The notes under the pieces are model-generated. The model searched no databases, had not been told where the DNA came from, and worked only from the letters and a program-made list of their open reading frames with translations. A stretch of DNA of 64,000 nucleotides. Origin: JAWXUU01 sp044426045. Lineage in GTDB: Bacteria > Bacillota > Clostridia > Christensenellales > CAMQZB01. The position numbers were made by a program, and so were the translations under genes. Positions 58,118-64,000 of the stretch are shown here, piece after piece. Numbering within the stretch: the first letter of the stretch is position 1; every line of letters begins with the position of its first letter. The stretch covers positions 115,767 through 179,766 of the forward strand of contig JAWXUX010000004.1 of assembly GCA_044426045.1 (NCBI GenBank). Reading direction: 5' to 3'.

Positions 58118-58121
58118 GTAA
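57966..58121 (+). pseudogene. Remnant, probably the 3' end of the tape-measure gene
   Basis: Open frame of 51 residues: ...SEMQTGTSQGDIRITFDGTLAALIKLFAPKITQEQRKMGVIK, resembling the short conserved C-terminus of many tape-measure proteins (F-G-LA-L-R---P-I--E--R-G). A normal tape-measure gene is 2-5 kb; here the rest is absent. At 58121 TAATG starts another frame (MEISDLKVCKQKLKKVLTLV, to 58183) that would be the next tail gene but stops after 20 codons, just at the tracrRNA promoter. This is the junction between prophage and CRISPR locus. Confidence 0.6.
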
Positions 58122-58168
58122 TGGAAATCAGCGATCTTAAAGTATGTAAACAAAAATTGAAAAAAGTA

Positions 58169-58197
58169 TTGACTTTGGTATGAGGATATGGTATTAT
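58169..58197 (+). promoter_or_regulatory. tracrRNA promoter
   Basis: TTGACT (58169-58174), 17 bases, TATTAT (58192-58197). Predicted start about 58204, just before the anti-repeat. Confidence 0.8.
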
Positions 58198-58203
58198 AAA
58201 CGT

Positions 58204-58302
58204 AACCTATATCATACCAAATTAATAGAGGTTACTATAATAAGGGATTTATCCCGTAAAGCTCTATCCCGTTATCTTTATTTGATAGCGGGATATCTTT
58301 TT
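58204..58302 (+). ncRNA. tracrRNA
   Basis: About 99 nt on the same strand as cas9. The anti-repeat (58209-58241) contains ATATCATACCAAATTAATA, perfectly complementary over 19 bases to the 3' part of the crRNA repeat, then a bulge (GAGGTT), then ACTATAAT pairing with the repeat's 5' GTTATAGT. Next come a nexus-like hairpin GGGA-TTTA-TCCC and a strong terminal hairpin ATCCCGTTATC / GATAGCGGGAT (58266-58294) followed by CTTTTT. The cas9 ribosome site begins 6 bases later, so the tracrRNA is also the potential 5' leader of cas9. Confidence 0.9.
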
Positions 58303-58317
58303 ATATTGGAGGAAAAA

Positions 58318-61300
58318 ATGAGATACAGATTAGGTTTAGATTTGGGAATTGCTTCAGTTGGCTGGTCTATTATGGAATGTGATGAAAATGGTGAGCCATT
58401 CAGAATTGAAAACATGGGTGTAAGATGTTTTGATAAAGCGGAACAACCAAAAACAGGTGCATCATTAGCAGAGCCAAGGAGAGATGCTCGTGGATTGAGG
58501 CGTAGAATAAGGAGAAAAGCACATAGGATTGAACGAGCAAAATTTGAGATTAAAAAGGAATTTGGAATAACTGAATTTAAAAATAACTTAGATATCTACA
58601 AATTGAGAAGTTTGGCGCTTGATGAAAAAATAACATCAAGTCAACTTTCTGTTGTGCTTTTATACTTAATAAAGCACAGGGGATTTCATTCGTCAAGAAA
58701 ATTAGAATCGAAAGATAAAGAAGCTGGCAAACTTCTATCAAACACTACAGCTAACAGAGAATATAGGATAGATAAAGGTTATAGAACAGTTGGAGAAATG
58801 ATGTGTAAGGATACAAGGTATCATTCATACATAACAAAAGAAGGTGGCACCAAAATAAAAGTATATAACACAAGAAATAAGGGTGGAGAATATAAGAATT
58901 GCATTCTGAGAGCAGAACTGCTTGAAGAAATGCAAATAATTTTTAAAAATCAAAAAAGCTTGGGTGCTAACATTTCTGTGGAGTTTCAAGAAAAAATAAT
59001 TGATATATTTTCGTCGCAACGAACATTTGATGAAGGGCCAGGATACCCAAGTCCATATAAAAGTGGATTTGCAGTTGGGAATTGCGAACATGAAAAAGAA
59101 GAAAAGCGAGCATCAAAAGGAACATATACTTTCGAGTTTTTTACATCTCTGCAAAAATTGACAAATCTAAAAATCAAAACAAAAACAACATCAAGAGAAC
59201 TAACAAAGAAAGAGTTTGAAATATTGGTTGACTATATCAAAAAATCAAAATCTATCACATACACACAAATAAGAAAGAAGATTGGACTAAAAGAAGAAGA
59301 ATATTTTAATTTGCTGACATATTCATATAAAAAATCAATCGCAGAAATAGAAAAAGCCAATGCGTTTGGAATGGAAAGAAGCTATGCGATAAAGAAATGT
59401 CTATTGGAAGAAAATCAAGATGATATCGAACTTATTGATATAGTTGCAGAAATTCTTTCAAGGAATAAGACAGATGAAAGAATATATAAAGAAATGGTGC
59501 AAAATCCAATAACTCAAAAACTGCAAACAAAAGAAATAGATAATTTAATAGAAATCAACTTCACGAAATTTGGCAATCTGAGTTTGAAAGCAATGCGAAA
59601 CATATTGCCATATATGCTTGAAGGCAAAAAATACACAGAATCACTAACATTGGCTGGCTATCAACTAAGCGCAAACATTGCAACAGAAAAACGTCGCACA
59701 TTAAAAGGTAAAGATATAGTTGATTTGATAAATGAAATAACATCGCCAACAGTGAAAAGATCAGTTTCGCAAACGATAAAAGTGATAAATGCAATAATCA
59801 ATCAGTATGGGTCACCAATGTTTGTGAATATTGAACTAGCGAGAGAAGTTGGGAAGTCTTTTAGTGATAGAATGCAAATTGATAAATCAATGAAAGAAAA
59901 TCAAGCTAACAACGAAAGAATTTTTAATAAAATAAAGTCTGAATTTGGCATTCCATTTCCAAAAGGTCTTGATATTGTGAAATATAAATTATATGAAGAG
60001 CAAGGGGGAAAATGTCCTTATTCACAAATAGCAATACCAATAGATAAATTATTTGACCCAACATATCTTCAAGTTGACCATGTGATACCATATTCAAGAT
60101 GTTTCGATGATTCTTATACAAATAAAGTTTTGGTTTTATCAAGTGAAAATCAAGACAAGGGAAATAGGTCACCATATGAATGGTTTGGAAAAACATTAAG
60201 GTGGAAGCACTATGTTGATTTTGTTGAAGTTTATTATGCAAGGAATTTTAAAAAACGAGAAAAACTATTGAAACAAGTATTTGGCGAAGACGAAGAAAGA
60301 GGTTGGAAAGAACGCAGTTTGCAAGATACTAAATATATTTCAAGGTTTATGCACGGATTGATTGCAAGAAACCTTGAATTTGCACCGTCGGATAAGAAGA
60401 AGAAAGTGTATTCTGTGAATGGAACAATAACAAGCAACCTAAGAAAAGTGTGGGGCGTTTTGAAAGTGCGTGAAGATGGTGATTTACACCATGCAGTTGA
60501 TGCAGTTGTGATAGCTTGTGCAACTGATGGAATGACACATAAGCTTACAAAATGGAGTAAAAATAAAGAACTCTATTATCACGATGGGCAAAATAAATAT
60601 GTGAATAAAATCACGGGCGAATTGCAAACGCAAGAAGAATCTTTAAAAGAAATCAAAATCAAATTTGAACCATATCCAAATTTTTTGAAAGAACTTGAAT
60701 TGAGGCTTTTTGAAATTCCACAAAATTATTATGACGAGTTTGCCAAAATAGGTTATGAAGTTGAAGAATTTGAGCGTGTGGAACCTATATTTATTTCAAG
60801 AACAAGCAGCAAAAAAGTTAAAGGTCAAATGCACGACCAGACTATAAGAAGTGGTAAGTATATTGATAATGGTAATAGGTATATGGATGCAGGATACGTT
60901 GTTTCAAAAACGACTATCACAAATTTAAAACTTGATAAAAATGGCGAAATTGAAAATTATTTCAACAAAGAAGATGATAAACTTTTATATGAGGCACTAA
61001 AAAACAGGCTTGTGGAATATAACGGTAAAGCAGAAGAAGCGTTTAAAGAGCCATTCTACAAACCAAAACACAATGGCGAAAATGGCAATCAAGTAAAAGC
61101 GGTGAAAGTTTATAAGAAAGCATCGGGCGTAAGCATTGATAAAACCAAAGGTTTTGCAGATAACTCATCTATGATAAGAGTTGATATATTCCAAAAAGAC
61201 GGCAAGTATTATGGCGTGCCAGTATATATTGCGGATTATTATAAAGGTGTGTTGCCAAATAGGGCAGTCACAAGAGGAAAATCAATGAGTGATTGGGATG

Positions 61301-61608
61301 AAATGACACCAGAATATGAATTCTTGTTTTCACTCAGCAAAAATGACTTGTTCTATATAGAATCAAGCAAAGATGTTGAATTTATTGCAAACAATGGAAG
61401 TGGAAGGAAAATGGTTAAGAAGAAAGCATTAATCTATTTTAATTCATTTGATTCAGCAACTGCATCAATCAAATGTAATAATCATGACAATTCATTTTCT
61501 AAAAGAGGACTAGGAATAAAAACATTATTTAAGATTGAAAAATATCAAGTTGATGCACTTGGAAACTATTCAAAAGTAGAAAAAGAAAAACGCAAAAGCT
61601 TCGAATAA
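58318..61608 (+). CDS. cas9: Cas9, type II-C
   Basis: 1,096 residues, the compact size typical of II-C. ATG 58318 follows TTGGAGG; the frame is open 46 codons upstream but that part is tracrRNA. RuvC-I YRLGLDLGIASVGWSIME (Asp 8); Arg-rich bridge helix AEPRRDARGLRRRIRRKAHRIERAK (about 50-75); RuvC-II MFVNIELAREVGKSF (Glu 506); HNH CPYSQIAIPIDKLFDPTYLQVDHVIPYSRCFDDSYTNKVLVLSSENQDKGNRSPYE (Asp 587, His 588); RuvC-III LHHAVDAVVIACATD (His 725, Asp 728). All catalytic residues are present, so an active double-strand nuclease is expected. The C-terminal region (about 800-1,096) is the PAM-interacting part; the PAM is unknown. Confidence 0.98.
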   Translation: MRYRLGLDLGIASVGWSIMECDENGEPFRIENMGVRCFDKAEQPKTGASLAEPRRDARGLRRRIRRKAHRIERAKFEIKKEFGITEFKNNLDIYKLRSLALDEKITSSQLSVVLLYLIKHRGFHSSRKLESKDKEAGKLLSNTTANREYRIDKGYRTVGEMMCKDTRYHSYITKEGGTKIKVYNTRNKGGEYKNCILRAELLEEMQIIFKNQKSLGANISVEFQEKIIDIFSSQRTFDEGPGYPSPYKSGFAVGNCEHEKEEKRASKGTYTFEFFTSLQKLTNLKIKTKTTSRELTKKEFEILVDYIKKSKSITYTQIRKKIGLKEEEYFNLLTYSYKKSIAEIEKANAFGMERSYAIKKCLLEENQDDIELIDIVAEILSRNKTDERIYKEMVQNPITQKLQTKEIDNLIEINFTKFGNLSLKAMRNILPYMLEGKKYTESLTLAGYQLSANIATEKRRTLKGKDIVDLINEITSPTVKRSVSQTIKVINAIINQYGSPMFVNIELAREVGKSFSDRMQIDKSMKENQANNERIFNKIKSEFGIPFPKGLDIVKYKLYEEQGGKCPYSQIAIPIDKLFDPTYLQVDHVIPYSRCFDDSYTNKVLVLSSENQDKGNRSPYEWFGKTLRWKHYVDFVEVYYARNFKKREKLLKQVFGEDEERGWKERSLQDTKYISRFMHGLIARNLEFAPSDKKKKVYSVNGTITSNLRKVWGVLKVREDGDLHHAVDAVVIACATDGMTHKLTKWSKNKELYYHDGQNKYVNKITGELQTQEESLKEIKIKFEPYPNFLKELELRLFEIPQNYYDEFAKIGYEVEEFERVEPIFISRTSSKKVKGQMHDQTIRSGKYIDNGNRYMDAGYVVSKTTITNLKLDKNGEIENYFNKEDDKLLYEALKNRLVEYNGKAEEAFKEPFYKPKHNGENGNQVKAVKVYKKASGVSIDKTKGFADNSSMIRVDIFQKDGKYYGVPVYIADYYKGVLPNRAVTRGKSMSDWDEMTPEYEFLFSLSKNDLFYIESSKDVEFIANNGSGRKMVKKKALIYFNSFDSATASIKCNNHDNSFSKRGLGIKTLFKIEKYQVDALGNYSKVEKEKRKSFE

Positions 61609-61617
61609 GGTGACGTT

Positions 61618-62517
61618 ATGGCATATATAAATATTTTCGTAGAAAATGGTTGTAAAATTTGTATTGAAGAAAACAAATTATGTTTGTTTGGGGAAAAGCA
61701 AGCTAAATTTCCTATTGAAGATATCAACTGTCTTCTGATAGAAAGTCAATCAGTGCAAATCACAAGCTATGCAATTTCACAGCTAGCGAAGAGTGGATGT
61801 GTGCTGCTATTTTGTGATGAAAAGCATATCCCAAATGCGTTTTGTTCTCCTTTTCAAACTCACTATAAAAGGTTATATAAGCTAAATTTGCAAATAAGCG
61901 TTAATAAACCTAAACAAAAAAGATTATGGCAACAATTTATAAGGTGTAAAATAAGAAATCAAATGCTGTGTCTAAAATATTTAGGCTATAAGGAACATGA
62001 AAATTTCATTGAGCTTATCAATGATGTGCAAAGTGGCGATGTCACCAATATTGAAGCAATAAGTGCAAGAAAATATTTTTTGGTTATCGGCGGGAATGAT
62101 TTTTCAAGGGCAAGCGATTGTGTGTTAAATTCTGCCTTAAACTATACATATGCAATAGTCCGTGCTGTTATTTCTAGAACATTGGTCGCTTATGGATTTG
62201 AAACCAGTCTAGGAATATTTCACAAGAATCAGTATAACGCATTTAATTTTTCTGACGATATCATGGAACTATTCAGAGGAATAATTGATTATTTCGTGCT
62301 GAATAGCATAGGTGACTTTGCTGAACTAAAACCAAAATTAAAGCAGGATTTAATGGATATTTTGAATGTTGATGTGCTTTATAAAGAAGAGAAACATTCC
62401 CTTAACTATGCGATAGAAAAAGTTGTGATATCGCTTGATAAGTTTTTCCAATCTGGCGAAATTCCAGAATTTTATCCAAAACTTTGTGGAGGAAATGGAT
62501 ATCATAGATATGAATAA
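61618..62517 (+). CDS. cas1: Cas1, type II
   Basis: 299-residue integrase of new spacers. N-terminal beta domain (INIFVENGCKICIEENKLCLFGEKQAKFPIEDINCLLIESQSVQITSYAISQLAKSGCVLLFCDEKHIP), then the helical catalytic domain with ISARKYF (Glu in IEAISARKYF), SALNYTYAIVRAVISRTLVAYGFETSLGIFHKNQYNAFNFSDDIMELFRGIIDYF, holding the His and Asp metal ligands. Starts 9 bp after cas9. No csn2 or cas4 gene is present, which fits II-C. Confidence 0.97.
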   Translation: MAYINIFVENGCKICIEENKLCLFGEKQAKFPIEDINCLLIESQSVQITSYAISQLAKSGCVLLFCDEKHIPNAFCSPFQTHYKRLYKLNLQISVNKPKQKRLWQQFIRCKIRNQMLCLKYLGYKEHENFIELINDVQSGDVTNIEAISARKYFLVIGGNDFSRASDCVLNSALNYTYAIVRAVISRTLVAYGFETSLGIFHKNQYNAFNFSDDIMELFRGIIDYFVLNSIGDFAELKPKLKQDLMDILNVDVLYKEEKHSLNYAIEKVVISLDKFFQSGEIPEFYPKLCGGNGYHRYE

Positions 62518-62833
62518 TAAATTTATGAGAGTAATGGTATTTTTTGATTTGCCAGTTCAAACACCGCAGCAACGAAAAATTGCGTGCAGATTCAGGAAAG
62601 ATTTGTTGAATGATGGCTACTATATGATTCAATTTTCTGTTTATGGAAGATTGTGCAACACAATAGAAAACGCAAATTTGCACGTGAACAGGTTACAGTA
62701 TTTTATGCCACACGAGGGTTCAGTGCGCGTTATGATGATAACTGAAAAACAATACGCAAACATGAAAATTTTATCTGGTGAAACAAAAGCTGAAGAACAA
62801 CCAGTCAGAAAGTTTCAGTTGTTTGTTTTTTAA
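62510..62833 (+). CDS. cas2: Cas2, type II
   Basis: 107 residues, structural partner of Cas1. MNNKFMRVMVFFDLPVQTPQQRKIACRFRKDLLNDGYYMIQFSVYGRLCNTIENANLHVNRLQYFMPHEGSVRVMMITEKQYANMKI is the standard II-type Cas2, with the ferredoxin-like fold's first-strand Asp in FFDLP. ATG 62510 overlaps the cas1 end by 8 bp and gives the usual N-terminus; a longer start at 62495 is too near GGAGG. Confidence 0.96.
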   Translation: MNNKFMRVMVFFDLPVQTPQQRKIACRFRKDLLNDGYYMIQFSVYGRLCNTIENANLHVNRLQYFMPHEGSVRVMMITEKQYANMKILSGETKAEEQPVRKFQLFVF

Positions 62834-62889
62834 AAAAAGGAACATGGAGAATGCTTAGAAGAATAAAATCCTTTAAAATTTAAAATTTT

Positions 62890-62944
62890 AAAACATGAAA
62901 AAAGTGCGATATTCATTAAAGAATACGCACTTTTTTCATGTTTT
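62890..62944. terminator. Bidirectional terminator between cas2 and the array
   Basis: 19-bp perfect stem, AAAACATGAAAAAAGTGCG at 62890-62908 pairing with 62926-62944, with an inner TATTC/GAATA extension. A-runs and T-runs on both arms stop the cas operon from the left and the array transcript from the right, as expected for convergent transcription. Confidence 0.9.
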
Positions 62945-62954
62945 AGTTCAACCT

Positions 62955-64000
62955 ATTATATCATACCAAATTAATATAGGGAACTATAACTTATTCATAG
63001 TCACCAGCCTCACACAAAATATTATATCATACCAAATTAATATAGGGAACTATAACTCAAGTGACGCCAGAGAGCTACATACCAAAATTATATCATACCA
63101 AATTAATATAGGGAACTATAACTTGAAATTTTATCACCATTTTTGTCGACAAATTATATCATACCAAATTAATATAGGGAACTATAACAACATAACCGTC
63201 TACGCACTCGGTGCATGTATTATATCATACCAAATTAATATAGGGAACTATAACTTTCGCCGTTGCCATTAAAATCTACCTCCCATTATATCATACCAAA
63301 TTAATATAGGGAACTATAACCATTGCGGTAACTTCCCAACCACCCGTATTATTATATCATACCAAATTAATATAGGGAACTATAACGTTCAAAGGGTTAT
63401 ACACTTCATAGAAAGTATTATATCATACCAAATTAATATAGGGAACTATAACTGTTAATCAAGGCAAGCAAACCAACAACACATTATATCATACCAAATT
63501 AATATAGGGAACTATAACTTCTAGGCATTTCTTAAAAGGACAAAATTTATTATATCATACCAAATTAATATAGGGAACTATAACGTAGTTATTGTTGAAA
63601 TCTTTTTCAAATTCATTATATCATACCAAATTAATATAGGGAACTATAACTATCGGAGCATTGCAAGCGAGTATCAAAAAATTATATCATACCAAATTAA
63701 TATAGGGAACTATAACGCTTGCCGTGCTTGGGAGTGTGATATTTGCATTATATCATACCAAATTAATATAGGGAACTATAACGAGCAAAACGATTAACAG
63801 CACAATTATGAAATTATATCATACCAAATTAATATAGGGAACTATAACCCGTTGGTTCTTTTTTGCTTGTTTTGGTTCATTATATCATACCAAATTAATA
63901 TAGGGAACTATAACGCGGTGAACCAATCTTTTGCTTTTGCTTCCATTATATCATACCAAATTAATATAGGGAACTATAACGTGGTGAACCAATCTTTTGC
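62955..64000 (-). CRISPR. Type II-C CRISPR array, at least 16 repeats, cut by window end
   Basis: 36-bp repeats start every 66 bp from 62955 to 63945 (16 copies, identical as far as I can see), with 15 complete 30-bp spacers and a partial sixteenth. Repeat on the plus strand: ATTATATCATACCAAATT then AATATAGGGAACTATAAC. Pairing with the tracrRNA fixes the crRNA strand as minus (spacer then GUUAUAGUUCCC...), so the array is transcribed towards cas2. On that strand every repeat ends in TGATATAAT, an extended -10 box. The two rightmost spacers (63915 and 63981) agree at 19 of the first 20 bases. The array continues past the window, so total size and leader are unknown. Confidence 0.98.

Noticed and set aside
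58180..58317. Upstream extension of the Cas9 reading frame
   Set aside because: This stretch encodes the tracrRNA; ATG 58318 has a strong ribosome site and gives the normal RuvC-I start.
62895..63272. Open frame of 125 codons across the start of the CRISPR array
   Set aside because: It is a by-product of the 66-bp repeat unit (a multiple of 3) and repeats the same peptide (IISYQINIGNYN); not a gene.

Overview
The window is AT-rich, bacterial, and most likely from an anaerobic low-GC Gram-positive (Bacillota, Clostridia-like). Supporting this are AGGAGG-type ribosome sites, vegetative TTGACA/TATAAT promoters, a pyruvate:ferredoxin oxidoreductase, a bacterial-type proline-tRNA ligase with editing insertion, and a long Gram-positive surface protein. 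I cannot name the species.

Positions 1-19,700 are ordinary chromosome: purA (cut by the window edge) and purB; a reverse-strand amino-acid ABC importer; proS; a DEDDh exonuclease; nifJ; a ROK glucokinase; an ECF transporter S component; an MFP/ABC/FtsX efflux module followed by a response regulator and histidine kinase; and tRNA-Ser(GCU). The spacers here carry a family of small repeats built from heptamer tandem arrays and a GCAC...GTGC hairpin.

Positions 20,000-33,080 are accessory. After a GIY-YIG protein and an XRE repressor comes a tyrosine recombinase. Its 3' end carries two copies of a 9-6-9 bp crossover-like site; a third, inverted copy lies about 260 bp downstream. A near-consensus extended -10 promoter sits between them and now points away from the next genes, an AP2-like protein and a 3,247-residue repetitive surface protein. 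I read this as a phase-variable promoter switch caught in the OFF orientation.

Positions 33,138-58,183 are an HK97-type siphovirus prophage: XRE/ImmA control genes, Com-like zinc protein, SNF2 helicase, primase-helicase, VRR-NUC, late regulator, HNH, TerS, an unusual 6.5 kb accessory block (C5 methyltransferase, SLOG protein, two HTH proteins, SAM synthetase, amidoligase plus cyclotransferase, small proteins), TerL, portal, protease, capsid, connectors and the first tail genes. Two tail genes carry single-base frameshifts, and what looks like the tape-measure gene is reduced to its 3' end.

Directly at that scar lies a complete type II-C CRISPR-Cas locus (58,169-64,000+): promoter, tracrRNA, cas9, cas1, cas2, bidirectional terminator, and at least 16 identical 36-bp repeats with 30-bp spacers, running out of the window. 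The repeats read as crRNA on the minus strand and end in an extended -10 box (TGATATAAT), so each repeat may start its own crRNA. No prophage integrase or right attachment site is in the window.
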